64,000 nt of DNA from Oxalobacter formigenes (GCF_002127965.1 NZ_CP018787.1:558001-622000), one strand, 5' to 3'. Counted from the stretch's first letter, positions 9,165 to 21,109 are shown. Program-made: numbers and translations. The notes: generated from the letters alone by a model not told the origin.

Positions 9165-10220
9165 CTAAAAATGAATATTGTTTCGCCAGTGGCTTGCCAT
9201 GAGGGCGGCCGTGTTGATGGCTTCAATCATACTGCCGTGATCGGCCAGACCCAAGCCTTTTTCAGCGATATCCAGAGCGGTACCATGATCGACAGACGTT
9301 CTGATCAGGGGAAGCCCCAAGGTGATGTTGACACCTTGTCCGAAAGTGGCATATTTCAGTACAGGCAAGCCCTGATCGTGGTACATGGCAAGAATGCAGT
9401 CTGCATTCTGCAAGAAACGGGGCTGGAACAAGGTATCTGCGGGAAATGGACCGCAAGCGTGAATGCCAGCCTTCCGTGCTTTTTCCAGTGCAGGAGAAAT
9501 CACGTCAATCTCTTCCATACCAAGGTAACCGTTTTCACCTGCATGCGGGTTCAAGCCTGTAACCAGTATTTTTGGAGAAGCGATCCCGAATTTGTTTTTG
9601 AGATCATTGTCGATGATAGACAGGATCTCCATTAAAGAGCCAATCGTAATAGCGCCTGAAACGTTTTTAATCGGCAAATGAGTGGTTGCCAGAGCAACTC
9701 TCAAGGCAAAGCCCGGGATATCGTTTCCCATCGGTTTGGTAGGTCCTGCCAGCATCATGACGACTTGTCTGGTCGCCGTTTTCTCCGCAAGGTATTCAGT
9801 ATGTCCCGTAAATGGAATACCGGCATCGTTAATCGTGCTTTTTTGTACAGGCGCCGTCACAATGGCATCGAAATTTCTTTTCAGGGCACCTTCAATGGCG
9901 ATATCGAGCGAGTTTAAAACGGTTATTCCATTTGCCGGATTCAACTTGCCCGGGGTCACAGTTTGTTCAAGCGGGCAGTCAACGACGTAAATCCCGTCGA
10001 AATGGTGTGAAGACTCCAGTCTTTCGGCATGAATTCGATCAATACGCTTCAAAACGATGACCGGATCGATTTTTTGTGCGAGCTCTTCCAGATAAGCGTA
10101 ATCGCCGATCAGGACAGGAAGGACGGTTTTACGACATTCCCATGCTCCGCGAATCGAGATTTCGGGACCAATTCCGGCAGGTTCTCCTGTCGTTATGGCA
10201 ATGACAGGCGTTCTGGTCAT
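9165..10220 (-). CDS. pdxA: 4-hydroxythreonine-4-phosphate dehydrogenase
   Basis: PdxA oxidises 4-phosphohydroxy-threonine with NAD in the DXP-dependent pathway to pyridoxal phosphate. The 351-residue protein has [13 protein letters not shown] near the N-terminus, [22 protein letters not shown] in the middle with metal-binding histidine, [13 protein letters not shown] near residue 226 and the late [12 protein letters not shown] motif. PLP made by this route is needed by the glyoxylate aminotransferase elsewhere in the window. The gene overlaps surA by 4 bp, the usual order in proteobacteria. Confidence 0.95.
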   Translation of the reverse strand: MTRTPVIAITTGEPAGIGPEISIRGAWECRKTVLPVLIGDYAYLEELAQKIDPVIVLKRIDRIHAERLESSHHFDGIYVVDCPLEQTVTPGKLNPANGITVLNSLDIAIEGALKRNFDAIVTAPVQKSTINDAGIPFTGHTEYLAEKTATRQVVMMLAGPTKPMGNDIPGFALRVALATTHLPIKNVSGAITIGSLMEILSIIDNDLKNKFGIASPKILVTGLNPHAGENGYLGMEEIDVISPALEKARKAGIHACGPFPADTLFQPRFLQNADCILAMYHDQGLPVLKYATFGQGVNITLGLPLIRTSVDHGTALDIAEKGLGLADHGSMIEAINTAALMASHWRNNIHF

Positions 10221-11596
10221 TGATGTTTTTCATCCAGACGATATTCGACGTAAGCCTTGTCACGCAGCTGGCGAAGCCATTCTTCAGTTGCTTCAGCCAC
10301 TTTACGTTCTCTCAAAGCCTGTTTTGCCGCAATACGTTTTCTTTCGGCTGAAACGTCATCCGTTTTCTTGTCCAGAACCTGAATCAGATGAAATCCAAAC
10401 TGCGTTTCGATCGGCTCACTGATTTCACCGGGTTTCAGAGCCACCATGGCTTTTTCAAATTCCGGAACGGTATCGCCGGGATAAATCCATCCAAGATCCC
10501 CTCCGCGGCTGGCAGAGCCATCGTTGGAATATGTTTTGGCCAATTCCTCGAATGTTGCGGATTTGTTGATGATTCTTTGTCTCAGGTCGATCAGTTTTCG
10601 TTTTGCCTCATCGGCAGAAACGAGTTGATTGACTTTGATAAGAATATGACGTGCGTGAATCTGCTGGACAGTATTTTTATCGGAAGCGCTTGCGACAGAT
10701 TCCGCGCCGTTCGTCATTTTGCGGCGATCCAGAACTTTCAAAATATGGAATCCATTCGGACTCTTGATGATGCCTGTCACATTTCCGGGTTTGACTCCCG
10801 CCAAGGCATCCACAAACGATTTTGGCAGACGATCGGTGCTTCTCCAGCCGATATCCCCGCCACTCAGGCCTTCATCTGCATCGGAATAACTGGCGGCAGT
10901 TTGTTGAAAATCGCCGCCCGATTTCAGAACGTCCAGAACTTTTTCGGCACGTGCACGTTTTTCAGCGATCTGTTCCGGAGAAGCATTTTCCGGAATACGG
11001 ATGAGAATATGGCCCAATCGGAGTTGCTCCGGCATCTGTAGCTGTGAGTCGGCGCCCAGGAGGTTATCAACCTCGGCGTCGTTGATCTGGATTTTATTGA
11101 CAACTTCACGATCACGCAATCGTGACATCGTGATTTCCTCACGGACTTTTTCCCTGAATTTTTCAAATGGCGTTCCGTTTTGCTCGGTTTGACGTTTGAA
11201 TTGAGCGAGAGACATATGATTTTGTTCGGCCATCAGGGCAATCGTACGATCCAGTTGTGTGTCGTCAACCCGCAGTCCCATGTCTTTTGCCAGTTGTAAC
11301 TGGGCCCTTTCGACAATCATATGTTCAAGAACCTGTTTCTGAAATTCTGTGCGTGGAGGAAGCGCGATATTCTGTTGTTTCAACTGTGCTTCGACCAGAG
11401 TAACCCGTTCATTCAATTCACCTTTCGTGATGACATCGCTATTGACGATTGCCGCAATCGAATCAACAACGACCTGTTTGGATGGCTGGGCCTGATTGTC
11501 CTGGGCAAGAACGGTGGCAGAGAAAAAGACACCGAAAGCCAAAATCAGGGCCGGGCATGAAACATGACAGCGACGAAAGAAATTTGCTAAAAACAT
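10217..11596 (-). CDS. surA: Periplasmic chaperone and peptidyl-prolyl isomerase SurA
   Basis: SurA carries unfolded outer-membrane proteins across the periplasm to the BAM complex. The 459-residue precursor has a signal peptide ending near ATVLAQ. The N-terminal chaperone domain includes [16 protein letters not shown], followed by two parvulin domains, recognisable by [13 protein letters not shown]...GGDIGWRS and ARHILIKV...[11 protein letters not shown]. The C-terminal helix returns to the chaperone module. It lies directly downstream of lptD, itself a SurA client, and upstream of pdxA. Confidence 0.95.
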   Translation of the reverse strand: MFLANFFRRCHVSCPALILAFGVFFSATVLAQDNQAQPSKQVVVDSIAAIVNSDVITKGELNERVTLVEAQLKQQNIALPPRTEFQKQVLEHMIVERAQLQLAKDMGLRVDDTQLDRTIALMAEQNHMSLAQFKRQTEQNGTPFEKFREKVREEITMSRLRDREVVNKIQINDAEVDNLLGADSQLQMPEQLRLGHILIRIPENASPEQIAEKRARAEKVLDVLKSGGDFQQTAASYSDADEGLSGGDIGWRSTDRLPKSFVDALAGVKPGNVTGIIKSPNGFHILKVLDRRKMTNGAESVASASDKNTVQQIHARHILIKVNQLVSADEAKRKLIDLRQRIINKSATFEELAKTYSNDGSASRGGDLGWIYPGDTVPEFEKAMVALKPGEISEPIETQFGFHLIQVLDKKTDDVSAERKRIAAKQALRERKVAEATEEWLRQLRDKAYVEYRLDEKHQ

Positions 11597-11649
11597 AAGG
11601 CTGATCCTTCAGGGATGAAATTCGGTTCTTACTATATAGGAAAATTCAT

Positions 11650-13917
11650 TCAAGGTGAAAGCGGTTCATATCCGGGAATGCTTCTGCGCAAGGCATTTAA
11701 CGGGTTGGAGCCGATACTGGAAAGACCTTTCAGTTCAAGCTGGAAGTAAAGGGCTGTATTCGTTTCCACCGATGAGGTGGCATAACGTTGAGCCATGAGC
11801 CTGAAAATCCAGCAGTCCGCGTTATATTGGAATCCGAAAATATTTTCGATCGTTCTGCTATCAGCAAGGGAATAGCTGACTTGTCCGATAGCATACCAGC
11901 GCTTGGCAATAGGCCATTGGCCGGATACATTGACCTGATCCAGTTTGTTGCCGTAAAAGTCAACGGTGTCCCTCAGGTAGCGGTATTCCGCATTCAGCAA
12001 TTGCATCGGTCCCGGTTTCCATTGAGTGCTGAAGTTTGCACTATACATTTTCCTGGTACTCTGATTGTACTGAAATGCAGAGTCGACTGAAAAAGTCGGC
12101 AGGATTTTTCCACCGGCCATGACGAGCAAATCAGACCGGTTCTGGGACTCCTCAAGGTTGGTGTTATAAAGATAAACGCGTTGATCTGTGAAGTAATAAC
12201 GTTGGCCAATAGTGAAACGCATGCGTTCAGCACCATTTTCTTCAAGAAAACGTGTTGTCACAGCAGCGGTCAGATTATTCGCATCGGCGACACGATCATA
12301 GCCATCGAAACGGTTTTCAGTAAACAACAAGGGATATCCAAAGCTGGGTTCACCCGAATCGAAAATAGGATACTTGCTTTGATCCTTGTACGGGGTATAA
12401 ACATAGAACAAACGTGGTTCCAGTGTCTGGGTCATTCCCTTGCCAAAGAACGACGCGTCTCTTTCGAATACAAGACCACCATCCAGAGAGAATGTTGGCA
12501 AAACGCGTGTCAGCGACTTGACATTATAGGGCGATTCATCCAGGTCGTACTTCGCCATATTCAGGATGGCCTTTGGTGTGAAAAAATAACCGCTCTGATA
12601 AATCGGATAGGAAATTTCCGGTTTCATAATGAAACGGTTGCCGCGAGCCTGTTGCTGTTTCAAAGGCATTTGGTCCAGATATTCATTGGATAACCAGAAA
12701 CGGGTCATTTCGGCATACATTTGCCAGTCGAAGCCATGAACGTCTTCTTGCCCGCCAGTGATGGTCAATTGGGGCAAGCGGTCGAAAGGTTTGATGATAG
12801 GCGCTTCAACATCCTGAAGAACCTGGTAATTGGTCGCCCGCAGGGTTGCATTCCAGACTCCTAGCTTCTGTTTGAATCCACCTTCCCGCAAAAGCAGACG
12901 TTGCAAATCGCGGTTTTGTGGGCTCGAAAAATCGTCGGGATATTTATCATCCGATGCCGATTTTACGTCCCAGTAGTATGAGAGGCCGTTGTTAAAAGCC
13001 TGCTGGTGTTTGGTTGACAGAAAGTACCTGTCGCGGTCAGCTTCCTTGTCGTTGGGCAAATATTCCACATAAGTGGTGCCTGAATAATTATTCCCCATAT
13101 ATCTGGCTTCAGCACCTAATTGCAAACCTCTTCTGGCCATCAGATTAGGGAAAATGGTCAAATCGTAATTGGGAGCGAGGTTGAAATAGTAAGGGACGAT
13201 AACCTCTAAACCGTTTTTCGATGTCATGCCCATAGTCGGCGGCAAAACACCGGATTTACGCTCTGCCTTGATCGGAAAGGTCATTGCAGGTGCGCCTATA
13301 ATCGGCACATCCTTGAAGTAAAGCACTGGACTTGTGGCATAGCCAATGTTACGGGTGTTATCCAGATGAAGCTTGTTTGAGCTCAGGTACCAGTCAGGAT
13401 TGACACCCTCACAAGTACTGTAAGTGCTTTTGAAAATATTGGTCTTGTCATCACCGACAAGTTCGATTTTGCTGGCTTTGCCCTGACCGTTTGTCTCTTC
13501 GAATTTATAAGTCGTATTGAGCAGCTGGCCTTCGCCAGTATCAAGATTCAGATTGGCCCGTTCAGCCGTAAACTGGTCGCCGAATCGCTGTATGAAAACA
13601 TTTCCGATTAATTCGGTTTCGTTTTCCTCCTGACGGAAGATACCGTGATCACCTGTCAACAGTGTCTGGTCTCGCTGAACCTCGACTTCATAATCGAGAT
13701 ATAAGTCACGTGCGGGACGCCCTGTAATTTGCTCCGCCTGAAGAATGGTTGGCGCATCCTTGTTTTCAACCCGTTTTGGACGTTCGACTTTCTTTTTCGT
13801 GCCAGAACTGTTTTTGGATTTTGCCTGTGCTGTTGGAGAGACAACAAGACTCGCCGAGAACGTAGCCAGCAACGAAAATAAGACACACGGCGTAAAAGAT
13901 GCAAAAAAACGGCTCAT
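11650..13917 (-). CDS. lptD: LPS-assembly outer membrane protein LptD
   Basis: LptD (OstA/Imp) is the 26-strand barrel that, with LptE, inserts lipopolysaccharide into the outer leaflet. The 755-residue precursor has an N-terminal signal peptide ending near SPTAQA, then the periplasmic jellyroll domain (EVQRDQTLLTGDHGIF, LDTGEGQLLNTTYKFEE), then the barrel with alternating strands, ending in FQLELKGLSSIGSNPL. Cysteines near CEGVNPDWY and late in NADCWIFRL fit the inter-domain disulfides of the family. It heads the row with surA, pdxA and rsmA and is divergent from amgK. Confidence 0.95.
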   Translation of the reverse strand: MSRFFASFTPCVLFSLLATFSASLVVSPTAQAKSKNSSGTKKKVERPKRVENKDAPTILQAEQITGRPARDLYLDYEVEVQRDQTLLTGDHGIFRQEENETELIGNVFIQRFGDQFTAERANLNLDTGEGQLLNTTYKFEETNGQGKASKIELVGDDKTNIFKSTYSTCEGVNPDWYLSSNKLHLDNTRNIGYATSPVLYFKDVPIIGAPAMTFPIKAERKSGVLPPTMGMTSKNGLEVIVPYYFNLAPNYDLTIFPNLMARRGLQLGAEARYMGNNYSGTTYVEYLPNDKEADRDRYFLSTKHQQAFNNGLSYYWDVKSASDDKYPDDFSSPQNRDLQRLLLREGGFKQKLGVWNATLRATNYQVLQDVEAPIIKPFDRLPQLTITGGQEDVHGFDWQMYAEMTRFWLSNEYLDQMPLKQQQARGNRFIMKPEISYPIYQSGYFFTPKAILNMAKYDLDESPYNVKSLTRVLPTFSLDGGLVFERDASFFGKGMTQTLEPRLFYVYTPYKDQSKYPIFDSGEPSFGYPLLFTENRFDGYDRVADANNLTAAVTTRFLEENGAERMRFTIGQRYYFTDQRVYLYNTNLEESQNRSDLLVMAGGKILPTFSVDSAFQYNQSTRKMYSANFSTQWKPGPMQLLNAEYRYLRDTVDFYGNKLDQVNVSGQWPIAKRWYAIGQVSYSLADSRTIENIFGFQYNADCWIFRLMAQRYATSSVETNTALYFQLELKGLSSIGSNPLNALRRSIPGYEPLSP

Positions 13918-14011
13918 GAAAAAAGCACAAAGAAATTAGGCTGCAATATATTATTCAGAATCGCTTATTATATGGGAACTTTGTCATTAAAAACGTAACG
14001 TTTCATCTTTC

Positions 14012-15046
14012 ATGTCAATAACTTCTCAAAATACTTCAGATTCCCGGATGATTTCCCTGCTTGAATGGCTCGCGTCACTGTCGGAATTTCACCTTGATGT
14101 CCAAACAGTAAGACCGGCATCTTCTGATGCCAGTTTTCGCCGGTATTTCCGGGTCGATTCGCCAACCGGCTCATATGTTGTCATGGATGCGCCTCCTGAC
14201 AAGGAAAGAGTCGAACCATTTATTCATATCGCTGACATTTTCGGCCGGAGTGGGGTAGCTGTTCCAAGAGTACTGGCAAAAAATATCGAAAAAGGGTTCC
14301 TGCTTTTATCCGACCTCGGTGTGACAACGTATCTGAACGAATTGAACGATGAAACGGCCAATAGACTTTATCTGGATGCCATCGATGCCCTGATCAGTAT
14401 TCAATCGATCAGCCAGCCGGATATATTGCCGGAATATGACAGGGCCGCCCTGTTGCGTGAACTGGAACTTTTCCCGGAATGGTACATTGGCAAACATCTG
14501 AATGTTCAGATGAGCGAAAAACAGAAGGCAGAGCTTGACAAGGTTTTCAGGCTGATTCTGGCAAACAATCTGTCACAGCCTCAGGTCTTCGTCCATCGTG
14601 ATTACCATTCCCGTAATCTCATGCGTTTGGGACAGAATGACAATAATCCCGGAATTCTGGATTTTCAGGATGCCCTCTTTGGCCCTATTACCTATGATCT
14701 TGTTTCGTTATTGAAAGATGCCTATATCGAATGGGACGAGGAAAAAGTACTGGACTGGGTCATCCGTTACTGGGAAAAAGCGAAGAGGATCGGTTTGCCG
14801 GTCAATCCGGATATCGACCTTTTCTACAGGGATTTCGAATTCATGGGTATCCAGCGTCATCTCAAGGTATTGGGCATTTTTGCCCGTCTATATCATCGCG
14901 ATGGAAAAGAAGCTTATTTAAACGATATCCCGCTTGTCCTGAAATATGCCGATAAAACAGCGCGACGATACAGTGAATTGGCTCCTTTGGCCCGTTTGCT
15001 TGATGAAATTCAGGACAAGAAACAGGACGTCACTTATTCTTTTTAG
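14012..15046 (+). CDS. amgK: N-acetylmuramate/N-acetylglucosamine kinase AmgK
   Basis: AmgK phosphorylates the anomeric hydroxyl of MurNAc and GlcNAc recovered from cell-wall turnover. The 344-residue protein is an aminoglycoside-phosphotransferase-fold kinase. It has the nucleotide-binding start DASFRRYFRV, a catalytic loop HRDYHSRNLM near residue 198 and the metal-binding ILDFQDALFGPITYDLVSLL. Its position, divergent from lptD and followed by murU, is the arrangement known for the MurU recycling pathway in Pseudomonas. That context supports this over a generic phosphotransferase assignment. Confidence 0.9.
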   Translation: MSITSQNTSDSRMISLLEWLASLSEFHLDVQTVRPASSDASFRRYFRVDSPTGSYVVMDAPPDKERVEPFIHIADIFGRSGVAVPRVLAKNIEKGFLLLSDLGVTTYLNELNDETANRLYLDAIDALISIQSISQPDILPEYDRAALLRELELFPEWYIGKHLNVQMSEKQKAELDKVFRLILANNLSQPQVFVHRDYHSRNLMRLGQNDNNPGILDFQDALFGPITYDLVSLLKDAYIEWDEEKVLDWVIRYWEKAKRIGLPVNPDIDLFYRDFEFMGIQRHLKVLGIFARLYHRDGKEAYLNDIPLVLKYADKTARRYSELAPLARLLDEIQDKKQDVTYSF

Positions 15047-15077
15047 AATTCAAGTCATTTGCAGAGAGCGATAGAAA

Positions 15078-15794
15078 ATGAAAGCAATGATATTTGCAGC
15101 CGGGCGTGGAAATCGTATGCGCCCCTTGACTGACACTTGTCCGAAACCTTTGCTGAAAGTCAGGGGGCGTCCCCTTATTGTCTGGCATATCGTCAATCTG
15201 GTTCGTGCCGGCATTACTGAAATTGTCATCAATCATGCTCATTTGGGCGAGCAGATAGAAGAAATGCTGGGAGACGGTTCGCGTTATGGTGCTGCCATTT
15301 CCTATTCTCATGAGGAGTCGGCTCTTGAAACGGCCGGAGGCATTGCCAAGGCTCGTCATCTGCTTGGAGAAGATCCCTTTGTCACCATTGCTGCAGATGT
15401 ATATTGTCCTTACTTTGATTTTGAAGAAGTGAAAACCGTTCTTCAGGATAATGATGTCTGGGGGAAACCGTATGATCTGGCTTCCAGGGATGTCGCCTGG
15501 TTATATCTGGTTCCGAATCCCCCTTTTCATCCGCATGGGGATTTTGCGCTGAATTCTTTTACAGTCAAAAATGAAGGAGAACCAAAATGGACTTATTCAG
15601 GTATCGGTGTTTTCCGGATGTCGATGTTTGACTCCGTTCAGGCGGGAGAAAAAATGCAATTGGGCACGCTTTTGAGGGAATATATTTCAAGAGGACTTGT
15701 CGGAGGGGAAATCTACCGTGGTGAATGGAAAAACGTCAATACGATCGAGGAACTCGACAGGCTTAATGCAATAGCCAATAAAAAACCTGATTGA
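15078..15794 (+). CDS. murU: N-acetylmuramate alpha-1-phosphate uridylyltransferase
   Basis: MurU turns MurNAc-1-phosphate plus UTP into UDP-MurNAc, bypassing de novo synthesis and so fosfomycin-sensitive MurA. The 238-residue nucleotidyltransferase starts MKAMIFAAGRGNRMRPLT, the GxGxRMxPLT signature, followed by PKPLLKV with the catalytic lysine. The metal-binding aspartate lies in TIAADVYCP near residue 106. It follows amgK by 31 bp and surely forms an operon with it. A terminator begins in its last codons. Confidence 0.92.
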   Translation: MKAMIFAAGRGNRMRPLTDTCPKPLLKVRGRPLIVWHIVNLVRAGITEIVINHAHLGEQIEEMLGDGSRYGAAISYSHEESALETAGGIAKARHLLGEDPFVTIAADVYCPYFDFEEVKTVLQDNDVWGKPYDLASRDVAWLYLVPNPPFHPHGDFALNSFTVKNEGEPKWTYSGIGVFRMSMFDSVQAGEKMQLGTLLREYISRGLVGGEIYRGEWKNVNTIEELDRLNAIANKKPD

Positions 15795-15812
15795 TTTTCA
15801 ATCAGGTTTTTT
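15784..15812 (+). terminator. Rho-independent terminator of amgK-murU
   Basis: A perfect 11-bp stem, AACCTGATTGA / TCAATCAGGTT with a TTT loop, is followed by T residues. The murU stop codon lies inside the left arm. Confidence 0.9.
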
Positions 15813-15882
15813 ATGAACAGACCTTCACGCTTCAAATAATGATCAACAGTCGTTTGATCAAACTGATTGCCTGTTGAATCGC

Positions 15883-16242
15883 TTATTCCTTGACGGCAGT
15901 GATTTTGTTGTTTTCGTCAACCAGTACAACCTTGGGCTTCCATGTCTTGATTTCTTCATCGGTCATCGGGCCGAATGTACAGATAATCAACAGATCGCCA
16001 AGATGTGCGCGACGGGCAGCGGCGCCGTTCAATCCGATTTCTCCGCTTCCGCGTTTGCCCGGAATGGTATAGGTGGAAAAACGTTCGCCGTTGTTGACGT
16101 TGTAAAGATCAATTTTTTCGTACAAGGCCATACCGGCAGCTTCAAGCAGGTCTTCGTCAATTGAACACGAGCCTTCATAAGCCAAGTCACATTGTGTGAC
16201 GGTAGCACGATGAATCTTGCCGCGTAACATAATCCGTTGCAT
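15883..16242 (-). CDS. panD: Aspartate 1-decarboxylase precursor
   Basis: PanD makes beta-alanine for pantothenate from aspartate, using a pyruvoyl group formed by self-cleavage. The start at 16242 is set by an AGGAGA ribosome binding site and gives 119 residues, starting [20 protein letters not shown]. The self-cleavage site Gly24-Ser25 is present in [28 protein letters not shown] follows in the core. The open frame extends to 16293, but those codons are not family-like. PanB and a PanE-like protein are encoded elsewhere in the window, not in an operon with it. Confidence 0.93.
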   Translation of the reverse strand: MQRIMLRGKIHRATVTQCDLAYEGSCSIDEDLLEAAGMALYEKIDLYNVNNGERFSTYTIPGKRGSGEIGLNGAAARRAHLGDLLIICTFGPMTDEEIKTWKPKVVLVDENNKITAVKE

Positions 16243-16717
16243 TTCCAGTTTCTCCTGTTTACGAAATATTCGTTTTACATTGTAACGTTTCAACGATTTC
16301 GTTTTTTAAATCAAAAGCCCTGACACGCTGTTCTCAGGGTGACTAAAAGTCGTTTGAAGTAATCGCGTACGTACTATACGCACTTTAAAAACCAAAAGTA
16401 GTCGTGTTCTGGGATTTTCCATCCATGTTTTGCCTGATTATCAGGCCGGATTCAATTTTTCAGGTCGGTTCAAGTTGGTTAGCCCAAATTATTGAAACTA
16501 TAAATGGAATCTGGCAGAAAAGTCGATTTCCGAAAAAATCTTCTACACTTTGGAAAGTTTTTTATGATACACGAATTTTTTCGTCGAAAAATCAAAAAAT
16601 GGTAAAACCTGACCGAAAAATCATGCTTTTAAGCTATTTTACCTCTTCAGGCCTGGTTTTGCAGAAAGAAGCCCATTCCGAAATTTTCGGGAAAAACAAA
16701 GTAAAATAGAGGTCATT
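16243..16717. other. AT-rich intergenic region between panD and nudJ
   Basis: About 475 bp without a convincing gene. It must carry the panD promoter (minus) and the nudJ-mnmA promoter (plus). A dyad with arms CCCTGA / TCAGGG lies near 16318-16338, and an alternating stretch around 16365-16382 contains GTACGTAC. The sequence GAAAAATC or a close variant recurs three times between 16530 and 16625. A 101-codon open frame at 16404-16709 has no family resemblance and non-coding-like composition. Confidence 0.5.
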
Positions 16718-17179
16718 ATGATAAAGCCCGAGATAACCGTCGCGACCGTTATTGAAAAAGATAATCGTTTCCTGCTTGTCGAAGAGGAAACGGAATATGG
16801 GATTTTATTGAATCAGCCGGCAGGGCATCTTGAGGCAGATGAATCGCTGGCCGAGGCCGCTGTCAGGGAAACACTGGAAGAAACTGCTTGCGAACTGATT
16901 CCGGAGGCACTCGTTGGCGTTTATTTGCTTCAATATAATCTGAAAAATAATGAGAAGGTATCTTTTCTCCGTTTTACATTCACAGGCGATATCGGTTTGA
17001 AGCAGGATCGGCCATTGGACCCCGATATTTTGCGGACAGTCTGGATGACATACGAGGAAATTGTCGCGTGTCCGGAAAGACATCGCAGCGCTCTGGTTTT
17101 AAAGTCCATTGATGATTACCGGAAAGGACAACGCATGCCCCTTTCGGTTTTATCCACATTCTTTGTGGAAAGGAAATAA
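16718..17179 (+). CDS. nudJ: NUDIX hydrolase, NudJ-like phosphatase
   Basis: This 153-residue NUDIX enzyme is of the NudJ (YmfB) type, which removes phosphate from thiamine diphosphate precursors and nucleoside triphosphates in E. coli. The NUDIX box is at about residues 37-59: G(x5)E(x7)RE(x2)EE is intact, but the Gly normally following EEx is Ala (EETACEL). The gene ends 3 bp before mnmA, the same nudJ-mnmA pairing as in enterobacteria, which supports the assignment. The true substrate is not shown by sequence. Confidence 0.82.
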   Translation: MIKPEITVATVIEKDNRFLLVEEETEYGILLNQPAGHLEADESLAEAAVRETLEETACELIPEALVGVYLLQYNLKNNEKVSFLRFTFTGDIGLKQDRPLDPDILRTVWMTYEEIVACPERHRSALVLKSIDDYRKGQRMPLSVLSTFFVERK

Positions 17180-17182
17180 GTT

Positions 17183-18286
17183 GTGAGCAAGAAAAAAGTG
17201 GTTATCGGTATGTCGGGCGGTGTCGATTCTTCCGTATCGGCATGGTTGCTCAAAGAACAGGGTTATGAGGTCGTCGGGCTTTTCATGAAAAACTGGGAAG
17301 ACGACGATGACGGCGAATATTGTTCCGCCCGTCAGGACTGGCTGGATGCTGTCAGCGTCGCCGATGTCATCGGGGTCGATATCGAGGTCGTCAATTTCGC
17401 CGCAGAATACAAGGAACGGGTTTTTTCGGAGTTTTTACGCGAATATGAAGCAGGAAGAACCCCAAATCCGGATGTTTTGTGCAATGCTGAAATCAAGTTC
17501 AAGGCTTTTCTCGATCATGCCGTTTCTCTGGGGGCAGAGCAGATCGCAACTGGACATTATGCTCGTGTTCGGGAAAACAATGGTTTGTTTGAATTGATGA
17601 AGGCCGTGGACGATACCAAAGACCAGAGTTATTTCCTGCATCGCCTGAATCAGAAACAACTCTCGAAAGCCATTTTTCCTTTAGGAGAAATCCGGAAAAC
17701 GGAAGTCCGGAAAATTGCTGAAAAGCTTGGGCTTCCGAATGCGAAAAAGAAAGATTCCACCGGGATTTGTTTCATAGGTGAACGGCCGTTTCGTGCTTTT
17801 CTGAACCGGTATCTGTCATATGAACCGGGGCCGATCAAAACACCTGAAGGAAAGGAAATCGGCCAGCACGTCGGGCTCAGCTTTTACACGATAGGACAAA
17901 GAAAAGGAATCGGCATCGGCGGCCTGAAGTCGTTCAAGAATCCGGACGGTACCAGCGACGCATGGTACGTTGCCAGAAAAGACATTCAGAACAATACCCT
18001 GTATGTCGTGCAGGGACACGATCATCCCTGGTTATTGTCTCCTGAATTGATCGCAACGCAATCCAGCTGGATTGCGGGTTTTTCACCTGAAAATCAGGCT
18101 TTATCTGTCAAAACCCGATATCGCCAGAAAGATGTGGCGGGAACCTTGAATGTGAAAGGTGACGATGCGTTTTCCGTGAATTTCGATGCACCGCAATGGG
18201 CAGTAACGCCGGGACAATCTGCCGTGTTTTATAAAGGCGACGTTTGTCTTGGGGGCGGAATTATCGACAACAATTCCAAAGAGTAG
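17183..18286 (+). CDS. mnmA: tRNA-specific 2-thiouridylase MnmA
   Basis: MnmA thiolates U34 of tRNAs for Lys, Glu and Gln, using sulfur relayed from IscS/TusE. The 367-residue protein has the PP-loop [15 protein letters not shown] at the N-terminus and the two catalytic cysteines, in [12 protein letters not shown] near residue 103 and [12 protein letters not shown] near residue 200. The start is GTG at 17183, placed 7 nt after AGGAA in the end of nudJ. It is cotranscribed with nudJ. Confidence 0.95.
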   Translation: MSKKKVVIGMSGGVDSSVSAWLLKEQGYEVVGLFMKNWEDDDDGEYCSARQDWLDAVSVADVIGVDIEVVNFAAEYKERVFSEFLREYEAGRTPNPDVLCNAEIKFKAFLDHAVSLGAEQIATGHYARVRENNGLFELMKAVDDTKDQSYFLHRLNQKQLSKAIFPLGEIRKTEVRKIAEKLGLPNAKKKDSTGICFIGERPFRAFLNRYLSYEPGPIKTPEGKEIGQHVGLSFYTIGQRKGIGIGGLKSFKNPDGTSDAWYVARKDIQNNTLYVVQGHDHPWLLSPELIATQSSWIAGFSPENQALSVKTRYRQKDVAGTLNVKGDDAFSVNFDAPQWAVTPGQSAVFYKGDVCLGGGIIDNNSKE

Positions 18287-18335
18287 TGCTTTCTCGTCAG
18301 GCCGGTTTCAGTCGGTGCTGCGACCGGTTGGCCGG

Positions 18336-18941
18336 TCACAAAGGCTTCGTTTCCCTAAACGATGGACGTTCTGAAAGTCTGTCGAAAAGTTGTGACAGGT
18401 TTTCATATTCTTTTCGCCATTCGATCCCGGGGAATCTGAATTCAAGCCAGCCTAACGCACATCCGACGGCAATATCCGCGAGTGAAAAAGCATTTTCGTG
18501 GCAAAATGACCGATTTCCCAAATGGAAAGACATCGCTTTTAAACCGGAATGGATTTTTTTCATTTGCCGGTCAATCCATTCCTGGCTTTGTTGTGCTGCC
18601 GGGCGCTTTCCTTCAAGGCGGATCAGAACTGCCGCGTCCATAATTCCATCAGCCAGGGCTTCCCAACATCTGACGTCAGCTCGTGAACGATTTGAATTGG
18701 GCAATAATTTACCGACAGGGGTAGTCGTATCGAGATAGGCAACGATGACGCGGGAGTCGTACAGTGTTTTGCCGTCATCCATCACCAGACAGGGAACCTT
18801 GCCCAGGGGATTGAATTCATTGATGATACTGTCGGGTGAATCCAGATCGGTAAGGACGAATTCGTATTCAATTTTCTTTTCATTCAATACAATTCGCGTT
18901 TTACGCACGTAAGGACTTGTGAGAATGCCAATCAGTTTCAT
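18336..18941 (-). CDS. Glutathione S-transferase family protein
   Basis: This 201-residue protein has an N-terminal thioredoxin-like domain, MKLIGILTSPYVRKTRI, with the conserved cis-proline in GKVPCLVMDDG near residue 51 and the glutathione-binding LYDSRVIVAYLD. An all-helical C-terminal domain includes FSLADIAVGCALG. The catalytic Ser/Cys position lies near SPYVRK. The frame extends 13 codons upstream, but the ATG at 18941 starts the family-like sequence. The substrate is unknown. It converges on mnmA. Confidence 0.85.
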   Translation of the reverse strand: MKLIGILTSPYVRKTRIVLNEKKIEYEFVLTDLDSPDSIINEFNPLGKVPCLVMDDGKTLYDSRVIVAYLDTTTPVGKLLPNSNRSRADVRCWEALADGIMDAAVLIRLEGKRPAAQQSQEWIDRQMKKIHSGLKAMSFHLGNRSFCHENAFSLADIAVGCALGWLEFRFPGIEWRKEYENLSQLFDRLSERPSFRETKPL

Positions 18942-19062
18942 AATGTGCCAGAACAGAAAAAAACGATGAAAGTATAACATTTTAGTGTCTGATTAACGTC
19001 AGTATGAAGTGAAGAATCGATAAATGACCTCAAGAAAATGTTAAACTATTCAACCGTACTGA

Positions 19063-20511
<1,449 letters not shown>

Positions 20512-20544
20512 GAATAACAACACTTTAAAATTGGAGAGTAAATT

Positions 20545-21084
20545 ATGCGATTTTTCCGTTATTGTGCTGGACTTTTGATCGCCGTTCTGGGATTCGCGGC
20601 TATTCCCGCCCATGCAGTTGACGGGACTTCTTTTGAAGTCGGTATGGGTGAACACGTTCAACTATATCGGGTGGGTTTGCAATGGGACTGGAACAAAAAA
20701 TGGCTCCAGACCGGTGGAATGCATCTGAACGGTTACTGGGACTTGAACCTTGGTTACTGGCACGGTGATCGTTACGAAGATCGCAACGCTTCCCAGAACA
20801 TCGGTGTAATCGGCATCACTCCTGTATTCCGTTGGGAAAACGATAACAAAAAAGGAATTTATGTTGAAGGCGGTATCGGTGCCAGCCTTTTCTCCAAAAC
20901 CTACAACAACAACGGCAATCGCATGTCGACAGCCTTTGAATTTGCGGATCACATCGGCGTCGGCTATGTTTTCAACAATAACTTCGATCTTGGTTTGAGA
21001 CTGCAACATTATTCCAATGCGGGCATCAAAAAACCGAATAGTGGTGAAAACTTCGTTGTTCTTCGCGGTGCTTACCGCTTCTGA
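20545..21084 (+). CDS. PagL-like lipid A 3-O-deacylase family outer membrane protein
   Basis: This 179-residue precursor has a signal peptide ending at about residue 24 (AHA). The mature part is an 8-strand barrel of the PagL/acyloxyacyl hydrolase family, ending in the aromatic terminal strand VVLRGAYRF recognised by the BAM complex. PagL enzymes remove the 3-O-acyl chain of lipid A with a His/Ser/Glu triad. Here HYS (H155, S157) and E168 in NSGENF are in the expected order. A GGAGAG ribosome binding site precedes the ATG. It follows purB without an obvious terminator between them. Confidence 0.8.
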   Translation: MRFFRYCAGLLIAVLGFAAIPAHAVDGTSFEVGMGEHVQLYRVGLQWDWNKKWLQTGGMHLNGYWDLNLGYWHGDRYEDRNASQNIGVIGITPVFRWENDNKKGIYVEGGIGASLFSKTYNNNGNRMSTAFEFADHIGVGYVFNNNFDLGLRLQHYSNAGIKKPNSGENFVVLRGAYRF

Positions 21085-21109
21085 TCCTTAAAAACATCAG
21101 GACAGTTTT

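Noticed and set aside
16404-16709. 101-codon open frame between panD and nudJ
   Set aside because: No ribosome binding site, no recognisable motif, and AT-rich composition like that of non-coding DNA.
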